NCBI GenBank assembly: GCA_965242845.1
Contig: CBDETC010000001.1
Coordinates: 186,001-250,000, forward strand
Length of the DNA stretch: 64,000 bases
Direction: 5' to 3'
Source of the DNA: RHLJ01 sp965242845
Lineage (GTDB): Bacteria > Bacteroidota > Rhodothermia > Balneolales > Balneolaceae
The notes beneath the pieces were generated by a model. The model saw only the letters and a list, made by a program, of their open reading frames with translations. It had not been told where the DNA came from and ran no database searches. Position numbers and translations under genes: made by a program. Below, in pieces: positions 37,139-45,697 of the stretch (positions within the stretch are counted from its first letter, which is position 1; the number at the start of each line of letters is the position of its first letter).

Positions 37139-37912
37139 TTACTTCCTGTTCTCAATTTCCTCTTCAATTACAGTTATAATTTCAACAAACTGTTTTTTTC
37201 TGCTTGGATATAATTCGTCAGTTAAATTGTTGGTTATCGCCATATACTCAATTAATTTGTTCTTAAAATAGGAATCGCTGAGAAGAATCATATTTCCCTT
37301 ACTTTTAACTTCAGCCTTTCCTATTCCAAGTTGGTTAGAGTAACCTACGCTCTCAAAAATTAATCTCATATCGCCATTCAAATTGATATACTCTAATATG
37401 TTTTTTTGTAGTGTATTGTAAGAATCTTCTTGTGTTCTCAAAATTTGTATGCGAGGCTCGAGCGCCAATAAAACCATTCTTAAACTGTCATTTTTTATGT
37501 TCTTTAATTCACCCGAATTTTTAATTTCGGTGAGAACACTATTCTCATAATTAAAACCCATTGCATTTGAAAATGTATTAAAGAAAGTTTGAGAAATATG
37601 TGCTTCAGATAGTGTGTCTTTTGCTTCATCAATTAATTGAAAAATCTCTTTTTGTCCTTCTATCGTTATTTTAATTCTATCTAATTCAATATCAATATTT
37701 GAGATATTGTTTAGCGCCTCTTTTTTTAACAAGTTCAGATATTTTAGTTGATTTATATCTGCTTTTCTATTTTCATTCCAATCATTTATCCATAGCGCTA
37801 TTAAAATTCCAATGACCACAAGGACAATTTCTCCTATTGCGTAAATCAGATATTTACTGAATTTATTTTCAGATAGTAATTTTTGTCTGATTCTTCTAAA
37901 GAATTTTATCAT
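37139..37912 (-). CDS. DUF6090-family membrane-anchored protein
   Basis: I chose the start at 37912, where the family-typical MIKFFRRIRQKLLSENKF begins; a longer reading adds 20 atypical residues. The protein has 257 residues: a basic N-terminus, one strong membrane helix (YLIYAIGEIVLVVIGILIAL) followed by WINDWNENRK, then a long helical, coiled-coil-like domain. The function of the family is unknown. In Bacteroidota, paralogs are numerous and scattered. The gene is AT-rich, oriented away from the recombinase, and enclosed by the inverted GTTGTGC repeats. Confidence 0.8.
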   Translation of the reverse strand: MIKFFRRIRQKLLSENKFSKYLIYAIGEIVLVVIGILIALWINDWNENRKADINQLKYLNLLKKEALNNISNIDIELDRIKITIEGQKEIFQLIDEAKDTLSEAHISQTFFNTFSNAMGFNYENSVLTEIKNSGELKNIKNDSLRMVLLALEPRIQILRTQEDSYNTLQKNILEYINLNGDMRLIFESVGYSNQLGIGKAEVKSKGNMILLSDSYFKNKLIEYMAITNNLTDELYPSRKKQFVEIITVIEEEIENRK

Positions 37913-37934
37913 TGGTAAGTGATTTCTGATAATG

Positions 37935-37948
37935 AAGCACAACAACGG
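37935..37948 (-). repeat. Inverted flank, copy 2 of the GTTGTGC repeat (attI-side core)
   Basis: On the minus strand this reads CCGTTGTTGTGCTT, 13 of 14 bases identical to the copy at 37113-37126 in inverse orientation. The heptamer GTTGTGC (37937-37943) is immediately preceded on the minus strand by the GGAATATGA complement at 37947-37955. This would be the crossover core if the system works like an integron. Confidence 0.5.
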
Positions 37949-38040
37949 AATATGAAGCATTGAGTTCCTCATATCCCTATTACATATTTAATGTTTATTC
38001 ATCATATTCCTGTAATTACTTGGAATATGATGAATAAACA
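37947..38040. promoter_or_regulatory. attI-like region: four GGAATATGA motifs and a perfect 19-bp dyad
   Basis: GGAATATGA occurs exactly at 37947-37955, 38022-38030 and (inverted) 38002-38010, with a degenerate inverted copy at 37969-37976. The last two exact copies are the inner ends of a perfect inverted repeat with arms 37992-38010 and 38022-38040 (19 bp each) and an 11-base centre. The right arm contains both candidate ATG starts of the recombinase. Repeated sites in inverted pairs next to an integrase suggest its binding sites; autoregulation or an attI-like recombination site are both possible. Confidence 0.55.
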
Positions 38041-38872
38041 AGATTTAGTTAGAAAGTACAAACATACACTTACTCTAAAAAATTATAGCCCCAATACGAT
38101 TAATGCTTATCTAAATGGTCTAGGTCTATTTCTAAAATATGTTCAGGATAATCAGCTAAAGGAAATAACCCCTGAGCACCTTCATGAATATTTTTATCAT
38201 TTTAAATCTGATCTTTGCTACAGTTACTCTTCTATGAAGCAACTTCTAGCTTCAGTAAGATTTCTTTACAGGGAAGTCTTAAAGAAACCAATTGATTTTG
38301 ATTTTAATATAAAGATGAAAAAACCAAGTAATGTTCCAGAGGTGCTTTCAGTTGAAGAAGTTCAAAGGTTTTTAAATAGCTTTACCAACTTAAAACACAG
38401 AGCAATATTTAGTTTATGCTATTCAGCTGGACTTCGATTAAGTGAGATTTTAAACCTTCAGATTAGTGATATTGACTCAGGAAGAATGCAGATCCGTGTT
38501 TCCCAGGCGAAAGGCAAAAAAGATCGTTACTCAATCCTTGCACCCACTATATTAGAATTGCTAAGAGATTATACACGGGGTTACAAACCAAAAGTATACT
38601 TATTTGAAGGGCAGAAGGGAGCTAAATATTCGGCTTCTTCAATACAAAATCTTATGAGAAAGCATCGGAAATTGGCGGGTATTAAAAAAAAGGCCACACC
38701 TCATACTCTTAGGCATTCATTTGCTACTCATCTTCTCGACAATGGAACTGATATTCGAGTAATCCAGGAATTACTTGGTCATAAACACATTTCAACAACA
38801 CAGATTTATACTCATGTAAGTACGAAAAACCTAAAAGGTGTTAAAAGCCCGATTGAAGACCTTTCTATATAA
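38027..38872 (+). CDS. Tyrosine recombinase, Xer/IntI-like
   Basis: From the ATG at 38027 the protein has 281 residues (an in-frame ATG at 37991 would place the dyad inside the gene). The N-terminal SAM-like domain starts NYSPNTINAYLNGLGLFLKY. Catalytic residues are complete: R137 in SAGLRLSEIL, Lys in AKGKKDR (161-167), H226 and R229 in TPHTLRHSFATHLL, H252 in LLGHKHIST and nucleophile Y261. The C-terminus GVKSPIEDLSI matches the distinctive GVRSPLD end of integron integrases, yet the ~20-residue insertion before the HxxR motif that defines IntI is absent. The gene is AT-rich and divergent from DUF6090. Confidence 0.88.
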   Translation: MMNKQDLVRKYKHTLTLKNYSPNTINAYLNGLGLFLKYVQDNQLKEITPEHLHEYFYHFKSDLCYSYSSMKQLLASVRFLYREVLKKPIDFDFNIKMKKPSNVPEVLSVEEVQRFLNSFTNLKHRAIFSLCYSAGLRLSEILNLQISDIDSGRMQIRVSQAKGKKDRYSILAPTILELLRDYTRGYKPKVYLFEGQKGAKYSASSIQNLMRKHRKLAGIKKKATPHTLRHSFATHLLDNGTDIRVIQELLGHKHISTTQIYTHVSTKNLKGVKSPIEDLSI

Positions 38873-38874
38873 AA

Positions 38875-38908
38875 AAAGGCAGCTAATTGCTTAGCCGCCT
38901 TTCATTTA
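38875..38908 (+). terminator. Bidirectional terminator after the recombinase
   Basis: AAAGGC-A-GCTAA and TTAGC-C-GCCTTT form an 11-bp stem with one mismatch and loop TTGC, with A-runs on the left and T-rich sequence on the right. It serves the recombinase and the convergent MFS gene. Confidence 0.85.
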
Positions 38909-38928
38909 AAATATCAGGATTGTTTGTC

Positions 38929-40263
38929 TTAGTGAGCAGCTTCTCCTTCTGCGGTTTTACCTTTCATATACACATATAATCCAGCAAATAAAACAATCAG
39001 TATAGCTGGGAGAATGGTCATATAACCAAGGGTAGCCTGAGGTCCGGCAGTATCAATGGATTCTCCCATGATTGGAAGAATTAGAGAAGTAGCTACCATT
39101 CCGGTTCCACCCATAATGGAGAGACCAAGTGCACCACTCTTTGGCACATACTCGGCTACAAAACCGATCATAGTTGGCCAGAAATAACAGATACCCAGTG
39201 CAAATACCACTGCTGAACCTAAAGTAGGTCCTACACCACTTACAGTACTTAAAAGGTATAAACCAGCTGTTGATAATATAGCTGATCCCAATAATACTCC
39301 TGTTGGGTTCAAGCGATGGATAATCGGTCCAGCAAAGAATCTACCTACCGCCATAATACCAGTGATAAGTACAAGAATAAGGATTGGGTTCACACCACCA
39401 TCAGTAAGTAGTGCATTAATAAATTGGTTGGTTCCTAATTCCGAACTTGCAGTGAGGAACATACAGATGAAAATGAAAGGGAAGAGTAACCCAATTTTAT
39501 TTACAACTTTTCCTTCAATTACAATTAGGGCTAAGAACCCAACAACAACGATGTATGTAATATTAGAACCAAAATCGATGCTTAAGCTTGGAACAGATGC
39601 AAAGGCAATCATCACAGATACGATAAGGATGATGGTGTAGGGAGCGGCCGTATTTTTTAACATATCCTTATAGGAGACCCCACTTGTAACCCGTTCGGTT
39701 TCAGGGATTTCCTGTCCCATGAATAACACACCGTACCAAATTAACGGGATGAATAGAGTTCCTACAAGAATCAACCAACTTAATCCAAGCGTATCAACAA
39801 GCAGGTAAGCTAATAACCCACCTATTACAATTCCGCCCGGAAACCAGACATGGAAGCGATTTAACATTTTTGTTTTTGCATCAGGGTAGAGCGTAGCTAC
39901 AAGAGGGTTAAAAGCAGCTTCTACAAATCCATTACCAAGACCAACAAATACATTGGATACAAATAACATGGTTTTATCGCGGGAAATGAGCATGAGTATT
40001 AATCCGATAAGCTGCATAAAGAAAGCCATCCAGATTACATTTTTCGTTTTAACAAGGTCGATGATTAATCCACCTGCAAACATCGCTATGGTGAATCCCC
40101 AGAAAGCAGGTCCAAATGCCCATCCAATTTCTGCAGCCGTCAATCCGAAGTCGGAACCAAAAACGCCTTCTATTTCAGCGCGTACGGCAAAAGTAAGTGA
40201 GGTAACAGTAAGAGCCAGACAACTACCCAAAAAGAGCCGGTCTCTGTTTATGGTATTTTCCAT
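38929..40263 (-). CDS. MFS transporter, sugar-type
   Basis: This 444-residue protein has 12 membrane helices. The early loop GGLIIDLVKTKNVIW sits where the MFS motif A is expected. It resembles sugar/H+ symporters (FucP-like) but the substrate cannot be named. A LacI-type palindrome and another dyad lie upstream. It follows the gluconate gene group by 136 bases on the same strand, so a sugar or sugar acid is a reasonable guess. Confidence 0.75.
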   Translation of the reverse strand: MENTINRDRLFLGSCLALTVTSLTFAVRAEIEGVFGSDFGLTAAEIGWAFGPAFWGFTIAMFAGGLIIDLVKTKNVIWMAFFMQLIGLILMLISRDKTMLFVSNVFVGLGNGFVEAAFNPLVATLYPDAKTKMLNRFHVWFPGGIVIGGLLAYLLVDTLGLSWLILVGTLFIPLIWYGVLFMGQEIPETERVTSGVSYKDMLKNTAAPYTIILIVSVMIAFASVPSLSIDFGSNITYIVVVGFLALIVIEGKVVNKIGLLFPFIFICMFLTASSELGTNQFINALLTDGGVNPILILVLITGIMAVGRFFAGPIIHRLNPTGVLLGSAILSTAGLYLLSTVSGVGPTLGSAVVFALGICYFWPTMIGFVAEYVPKSGALGLSIMGGTGMVATSLILPIMGESIDTAGPQATLGYMTILPAILIVLFAGLYVYMKGKTAEGEAAH

Positions 40264-40335
40264 GTAGGTTGGTTTAGTTAAGGTTACTTAAAAGCTGAAA
40301 AGTTTGCTTAACGTACTGCGTTTCAAGCAATAATT

Positions 40336-40345
40336 AAAGCGCTTT
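40336..40345. promoter_or_regulatory. LacI-family-like operator upstream of the MFS gene
   Basis: AAAGCGCTTT is a perfect palindrome with a central CG, the core of LacI/GalR-type operators, 73 bases upstream of the MFS start. The outer bases deviate from the full TGAAAGCGCTTTCA consensus. No LacI-family gene is in the window. Confidence 0.4.
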
Positions 40346-40370
40346 TTTGCTCAGATTAGAGCGATTTCGT

Positions 40371-40385
40371 GAGAAAAATTTTCTC
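40371..40385. repeat. 15-bp palindrome upstream of the MFS gene
   Basis: GAGAAAA and TTTTCTC are perfect 7-bp inverted arms around a single A. It lies between the lipoprotein stop and the LacI-like palindrome. It could be an operator or a weak transcription-end hairpin for the lipoprotein gene; no T-run follows on the minus strand. Confidence 0.35.
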
Positions 40386-40399
40386 GAATAATTTAATCT

Positions 40400-40933
40400 C
40401 TATTCAGCTTTAGAAAGTACCAAACCTTTCCATCTTCCTCTTGCATAAGCAAAAGCATCATTTTCTGGAATCTTGCCGTTAGAATGCGAATTAAATTGAA
40501 CCGAAATTATTTGACCATTTTCGATAGGAATATTCCTTGCAGTATGCTCGATGATTTCAAAGTCGATTTCAGTTTCTGGATTTTGGAATTCGGCCACCAA
40601 TGAATCATTAATAAATACTTTATAAGTGGATTCACCATCAATTTCCGTCATGCTTTGAAAGGTTAGGTCATAGATCGAAGATTTACCATCGAATGTTAGT
40701 CGGGCTATGGAAAATTGATCTTTGTACATAGCAGCGTCTATAGCGAGAACCCCTCGTTCCTGATCATGATAGAAAGGAACAAATTCTTCAACTTCTAACA
40801 TATCAAAATCATCTACCGCAGAATAGGTGATTTGAATTGGTGGGCTTGGTGTTTTTTCTTGATCTGAACATCCCAGGATCAATGAAACCCCAAGAATTAA
40901 TAAAAGAAGAGAAGAAGAGGATATTTTTTTCAT
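40400..40933 (-). CDS. Lipoprotein of unknown function
   Basis: This 177-residue protein starts at the ATG at 40933, where a lipoprotein signal follows (LLLLILGVSLILGCSDQ; lipobox LILGC). The mature part is beta-rich with no enzyme motif; it resembles a carbohydrate-binding sandwich (VPFYHDQERGVLAID, ending FAYARGRWKGLVL), but I do not recognise a family. The gene begins 7 bases after the gluconate permease and may be part of that operon. Confidence 0.65.
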   Translation of the reverse strand: MKKISSSSLLLLILGVSLILGCSDQEKTPSPPIQITYSAVDDFDMLEVEEFVPFYHDQERGVLAIDAAMYKDQFSIARLTFDGKSSIYDLTFQSMTEIDGESTYKVFINDSLVAEFQNPETEIDFEIIEHTARNIPIENGQIISVQFNSHSNGKIPENDAFAYARGRWKGLVLSKAE

Positions 40934-40940
40934 TGTTGAT

Positions 40941-42281
40941 TTAGACAAATAGAGAGATAAGAAGAACGGTAACAAAGCCAGTTAATGAAAGAATGGTCGT
41001 AGAAACCGTCCAGCTTTTGAAGGTTTCTTTTTCTGTTAACCCGAGGTATTTGCTCACCAACCAAAAGCCACTGTCGTTTACATGAGACAGGATAGAAGCT
41101 CCAGAAGCAATTGCAATTACCAGTAACGCCTTTTCTATTTCTGTTTCCGAAATCAACAGAGGGGCGGTTAGTCCTGCAGCAGTTATCATGGCTACTGTAG
41201 CTGATCCCTGCAGAATTCTTACAAGTACAGCTGCCAGGTAAGCGAATAGCAAGAGACTTATTCCCTGTTCGGCAAAATAAGTGGCTAGCATTTCCCCGAT
41301 CCCCGTATCTACCAATACTTGCTTGAATACACCACCAGCACCAGTTAATAGGATAATAATGCCAGCAGGAGCCATAGATCGGGTCATGATGTCCAACATC
41401 TTATCTTTTGGTGTCTCTCTTTTAATGCCGAGTATATACCAGGCCAGGAGATTTGCAATAATGAGGGCTGTAAATGGATGTCCAATCATTTTCATCCATT
41501 CTTTGATAGATGCTGGAATAGCGGCCTCTCCAAGTAATGGGCTATTAATCAAAGTGTTTATCAGAATAAGAACAATGGGTACGCCAATAATGGAAAGAAT
41601 GGTACCGATTGAGGGCGCATTTTCTACCTCAAGATGTTGATCAGTGAATTCTGGAGCAGTGATCTGAATCTTATTCGCGATGAATTTGGCAAACAGTGGA
41701 CCGCTTGTTATCGCAGCAGGAATACCTACGAGAAAGCCGAACAGGATAATCCATCCTAAATCAGCTCCAAGAATATCGGCAACGGCTACTGGTCCGGGAG
41801 TAGGAGGGATGAAGGCATGGGTAATAGCTAAACCGCTTAATAAAGGTATCCCATACATTAGTAGAGATTTGCCAGTTTTTCGCTGGAGTGCATAAACAAT
41901 GGGTACGAGAATGATGAAGGCTACATCGAAGAAAACAGGAATTGCGACGATAAAACCGGTAGCCATAAGCGACCAGGATGCTCGTTCTTCTCCAAATTTG
42001 GAAATCATACTTTTGGCTAATGCTTCGGCTCCTCCCGAATACTCAAGTATAGCTCCAAACATGGCTCCAAGTCCTACAACGGTAGCTACAAAACCCAATG
42101 TACTTCCCATCCCTTGTTGAATTGTAGAGATCATTTCAGAAGGAGAGAGGCCTGCCAGTATTCCAACAACTATACTTGAGATTAGAAGCGAGATAAAAGC
42201 CTGAATCTTAAAACGAAGAATAAGGAGGAGCAGGAGTGCGATGCCTCCCAATACAGCAGCTATAAGTGTCCAATCAATCAT
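40941..42281 (-). CDS. gntP: Gluconate:H+ symporter, GntP family
   Basis: This 446-residue protein has about 12-14 membrane helices. I chose the ATG at 42281 (MIDWTLIAAVLGGIALLLLL); a longer reading adds 23 polar residues inside gnd. The segments LEYSGGAEALAKSMISKFGE, HAFIPPTPGPVAVADILGAD and SHVNDSGFWLVSKYLGLTEK are GntP family signatures. It overlaps gnd by 8 bases. Neighbouring gnd and gluconokinase make gluconate the likely substrate. Confidence 0.93.
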   Translation of the reverse strand: MIDWTLIAAVLGGIALLLLLILRFKIQAFISLLISSIVVGILAGLSPSEMISTIQQGMGSTLGFVATVVGLGAMFGAILEYSGGAEALAKSMISKFGEERASWSLMATGFIVAIPVFFDVAFIILVPIVYALQRKTGKSLLMYGIPLLSGLAITHAFIPPTPGPVAVADILGADLGWIILFGFLVGIPAAITSGPLFAKFIANKIQITAPEFTDQHLEVENAPSIGTILSIIGVPIVLILINTLINSPLLGEAAIPASIKEWMKMIGHPFTALIIANLLAWYILGIKRETPKDKMLDIMTRSMAPAGIIILLTGAGGVFKQVLVDTGIGEMLATYFAEQGISLLLFAYLAAVLVRILQGSATVAMITAAGLTAPLLISETEIEKALLVIAIASGASILSHVNDSGFWLVSKYLGLTEKETFKSWTVSTTILSLTGFVTVLLISLFV

Positions 42282-43683
42282 TTTCTTCCCAGTTTGTGTT
42301 GTAGAACGAGCCAGAAGGGTCGTCTTTTCGTTGATAAGTATGAGCTCCAAAATAATCTCGCTGAGCCTGGATCAGATTTGCTGACAACTCTTCTGATGTA
42401 ATCGAAATCCAGAACTCATAGGCCGATGAAAAAGCCGGGGTGGGCAATCTCTGGTCTAAGCCTGATTTTATAAGAGTGGATAAATCCATCTCAGAATCAT
42501 GTACAAACTGAAAAGTATCAGAATGATCTAGGAGGCTATCGGTTACTTTATATAGTGCCGATAATTCTTCCATTAGCTTTGAACGGATAATGCACCCATT
42601 TGTCCATATTCTTGCTAACTCGGAGAAATCCAGATTCCAGTTGTAGTCTGAGGCTACCACCCTCATCAATTCAAAGCCTTGATGATGATTAAGTATTCGG
42701 GCTGCTTTGTAAGCTGATTTAAGTTTTTCTATGTCCAGAGCTTCTATAGATTGATCATTTGCTTTCACTCTTTTCGAAAGTGATACTCTTTCTTCTTTTC
42801 TGCTAGAAGTATACCGGGCAAAAACTGCAGAGGACATCATGGTATTTACAGAGCCTGTTTCCAGTGCGGCAATGGTAGACCATGAACCAGTTCCTTTACT
42901 ACCCGCAGCGTCAAGAATTTGGTCTATGAGAAAGCCTCGGTCATTCTTGTGAAGAAGAATCCTGGAAGTGATCTCTAATAGATAACTTTCTAACTTGCTT
43001 TCATTCCATTCTGCAAAGATGGATGAAATTTCTTCATTAGAGTAGTTTCCTTTAAGAATAGAGTATAGTTCTGCCAATAACTGCATCTCCACATACTCAA
43101 TGCCATTGTGAACCATTTTTACAAAGTGCCCGGCTCCGTTTTCCCCAATGTAAGCGCAACAGGATTTTTTGGAAAAATCCTCGGCAGCAATAGAAGAGAG
43201 TATCTCTGATACTTGCTCATAGGCTTTTTTATTACCCCCTGGCATTAAGGAAGGACCATTACGCGCTCCTTTTTGCCCTCCTGAAATTCCAGTTCCAAGA
43301 AAATGAATGTCGTGAGTGTTTAAGAGATTATTGATTCTCCGATCAGTGTCTTTATAATGAGAGTTCCCGCCATCAATAAGGATATCTCCTTTGTCAAGAT
43401 GAGGAAGCAGTTGTTTAATTACCTGGTCAATCACGGGGCCTGCTTTAACCATCAACAAAATCTTTCTGGGTTGTTCTATAGAGGCAACGAATTCGGCTTC
43501 ATCAGTAAATCCAGATAGGTGATCATAGTTCAGATTTTCTTCAAGAAATGCAGATACGGTTCCTTTTTCTTCACCTTCATCCCTATTAAAAACGGAAAGT
43601 GAAAATCCCTTATCCAGCATGTTTAGGGCAAGGTTACTACCCATTACACCAAGTCCATAAACTCCGATGTTTGATTTACTCAT
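42274..43683 (-). CDS. gnd: 6-phosphogluconate dehydrogenase (decarboxylating)
   Basis: This 469-residue enzyme converts 6-phosphogluconate to ribulose 5-phosphate with NADP. The N-terminal Rossmann motif GVYGLGVMGSNLALNML, the active-site LGTGISGGQKGARNGPSLMP, K/H in HFVKMVHNGIEY and the C-terminal FGAHTYQRKDDPSGSF are intact. It overlaps gluconokinase by 8 bases and gntP by 8, so uptake, phosphorylation and oxidation of gluconate are encoded together. Confidence 0.96.
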   Translation of the reverse strand: MSKSNIGVYGLGVMGSNLALNMLDKGFSLSVFNRDEGEEKGTVSAFLEENLNYDHLSGFTDEAEFVASIEQPRKILLMVKAGPVIDQVIKQLLPHLDKGDILIDGGNSHYKDTDRRINNLLNTHDIHFLGTGISGGQKGARNGPSLMPGGNKKAYEQVSEILSSIAAEDFSKKSCCAYIGENGAGHFVKMVHNGIEYVEMQLLAELYSILKGNYSNEEISSIFAEWNESKLESYLLEITSRILLHKNDRGFLIDQILDAAGSKGTGSWSTIAALETGSVNTMMSSAVFARYTSSRKEERVSLSKRVKANDQSIEALDIEKLKSAYKAARILNHHQGFELMRVVASDYNWNLDFSELARIWTNGCIIRSKLMEELSALYKVTDSLLDHSDTFQFVHDSEMDLSTLIKSGLDQRLPTPAFSSAYEFWISITSEELSANLIQAQRDYFGAHTYQRKDDPSGSFYNTNWEEND

Positions 43684-44170
43684 GTTCTTTATGATGTTCG
43701 ATGATTTCCTTCACTATTTGGTCGGGAGTTTTTTTGATGGATACGCTTAGACCTTTTTGGGGCCGCTCTAATGCCTCAAACTGTGATTCGAGTAAGATGC
43801 TGGGCATGAAGTGATTGCTCCTTGAATTCATTCGTTCTGCTATGAGCTCAAGAGAACCATCCAGGAATACCCAATACACCAGATTTGGAGGTGTTTCAAG
43901 AATTTCTCGATACGCTTCCTTTAGTGCAGAACAAGCAAGCACAGCACCTTCAGCTCTATTCCACTCGCTAACTTTAGTCGATAAAGTATTCAACCAGGGA
44001 TATCGATCTTCATCTGTGAGTGGTTTACCAGATTTCATCTTCTCAATATTAGAAGGTGGGTGAAAATCATCAGCGTCAAAAAAAGGAAGGTTTAGTTCAC
44101 TGGAAAGTTTTTTGGCTACAGTAGATTTACCAGAACCGCTTACACCAAAAATTATGTAGACTGGGGGCAT
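43676..44170 (-). CDS. gntK: Gluconokinase
   Basis: The 164-residue kinase has Walker A GVSGSGKS at 9-16, the gluconate contact FFDADDFHPPSNIEKMKSG, and ACSALKEAYRE near residue 80. The product, 6-phosphogluconate, is the substrate of the next gene. It starts 9 bases after trkH. Confidence 0.96.
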   Translation of the reverse strand: MPPVYIIFGVSGSGKSTVAKKLSSELNLPFFDADDFHPPSNIEKMKSGKPLTDEDRYPWLNTLSTKVSEWNRAEGAVLACSALKEAYREILETPPNLVYWVFLDGSLELIAERMNSRSNHFMPSILLESQFEALERPQKGLSVSIKKTPDQIVKEIIEHHKEHE

Positions 44171-44179
44171 AGAGTGAGA

Positions 44180-45697
44180 TTACTGTTTCCAGAAGCTTGG
44201 GGAAAAAATAATCAATACCGTGATGATTTCAAGCCTGCCAACCATCATTAGTAATATGAGTACCCATTTTGCGAGGAATGGGAGGGATGCGAAACTATCT
44301 GTAGGCCCGAAGTCACCCCAGCCTGGACCTATATTCCCGAGGGCTGAGATACTCGCACCAACCGAAGAGAGAAGGTCATACCCAAACAAGCTGATAGCAA
44401 AAGCACCGATTGCAAAAATAAATAGGTATAAAATGAAAAAGCTAAGTACGGTACGTTGGATATTAGAATCGATAGCTTGTTCTCCAATTCGTACAGGAAG
44501 AATTGCTTTGGGATGGATGATTTGTTTAATCTCTCGTACTGTATTTCGAATTATGATCATCCAGCGAATCATTTTAATCCCACCGCTGGTCGATCCAGCA
44601 CTCCCTCCGGTAAAGAATAGAAGAAACAGTATAAATGCACCAAAAGAATACCAAAGTTCATAATCATCGGTACCAAAACCAGTACTCGTTATAATTGCTA
44701 CAGTCTGGAAGGATCCATAGCGCAGGGCTTCTAATAAAGATCGGCCATCAAAGTGCCAGAGTGAAAAGGAGATGCCAAGGATCCCGATTAGAGTAATTAG
44801 TGCATAAAACCTTGTTTCCCGGTTGCTGAAAAAGCTTTTGCTGTCTCCATTCAATAATCGGAAGTGCATAGCAAAGTTAATTCCAGCCAGGAACATAAAA
44901 ATGGTAATTATGACATCAATATAGACTGAATCGAAGGCAGCGATGCTGGCATTTTTTGTTGAGAATCCTCCCGTAGCAAGGGTAGCAAAAGCATGATTTA
45001 ACGCTTCAAACCAATCCATTGCAGGATGTATCCATAGCAGAACAAATTCAAGTCCTGTTAAAGCCACATAAACAACCCATAGTAGTTTTGCAGTTTCCTG
45101 TACCCTTGGAGTTAGTTTATCAGCAGTAGGGCCTGGCGATTCGGCCTGGAATAACTGCATCCCTCCAATACCCAATAGAGGAAGGATGGCTAGAGAAAGA
45201 ACGATAATCCCCATGCCGCCAAGCCAGTGAGAAAAAGAACGCCAAAAGAGAAAGCTATTTGGCAATTCTTCAATCATAGGATTTGCATAGCCATTGCTGG
45301 TAATACCTCCCATAATGGTTGAACCAGTAGTAGTGAGTCCACTCATGGTTTCAAAAACAGCATCAGTATAATGAGGAAGTACTCCTGCAATAATGAAGGG
45401 GAGCGCTCCAACCAGTGAAAGCAGGAGCCAGGTTAAACTTACTACCATAAATCCTTCCCGGATACGAGCTTCTTCTTCGGGCTTAAAGAAGTACCAAAGA
45501 ACACCACCAACGGCAAAGGCAATCCCGGAAGAGATTAACCAGGAGTCCCAATGATGCTCTACATAAATCAAATCGATGATGAGAGGAAGAAGGAAGGCAA
45601 AGCCCATAAAAAAAATGAAGGAGCCTAGTATGCCGAAAACAACCTTAAAGTCGATAAGAGGACGATTTAGAGCACTTATTCTGCCTCGTTGTGCCAT
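44180..45697 (-). CDS. trkH: Potassium uptake protein TrkH
   Basis: This 505-residue membrane protein has the four-pore-loop architecture of Trk/Ktr. The selectivity-filter regions are visible: TTTGSTIMGG, LATGGFSTKN, TSTGFGTDDY and ALGNIGPGWG. It pairs with TrkA, which it overlaps by one base (stop/start). It should form the K+ channel in the inner membrane. Confidence 0.95.
   Translation of the reverse strand: MAQRGRISALNRPLIDFKVVFGILGSFIFFMGFAFLLPLIIDLIYVEHHWDSWLISSGIAFAVGGVLWYFFKPEEEARIREGFMVVSLTWLLLSLVGALPFIIAGVLPHYTDAVFETMSGLTTTGSTIMGGITSNGYANPMIEELPNSFLFWRSFSHWLGGMGIIVLSLAILPLLGIGGMQLFQAESPGPTADKLTPRVQETAKLLWVVYVALTGLEFVLLWIHPAMDWFEALNHAFATLATGGFSTKNASIAAFDSVYIDVIITIFMFLAGINFAMHFRLLNGDSKSFFSNRETRFYALITLIGILGISFSLWHFDGRSLLEALRYGSFQTVAIITSTGFGTDDYELWYSFGAFILFLLFFTGGSAGSTSGGIKMIRWMIIIRNTVREIKQIIHPKAILPVRIGEQAIDSNIQRTVLSFFILYLFIFAIGAFAISLFGYDLLSSVGASISALGNIGPGWGDFGPTDSFASLPFLAKWVLILLMMVGRLEIITVLIIFSPSFWKQ

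Noticed and set aside
37991..38026. Longer start for the recombinase at the ATG at 37991
   Set aside because: It would place the perfect 19-bp dyad inside the coding sequence and adds residues unlike recombinase N-termini; the ATGs at 38027/38030 fit better, though the longer start is not excluded.
37992..38040. The 19-bp dyad as an intrinsic terminator for DUF6090 or the recombinase
   Set aside because: It lies at the 5' ends of both divergent genes and lacks a T-run; termination there makes no sense.
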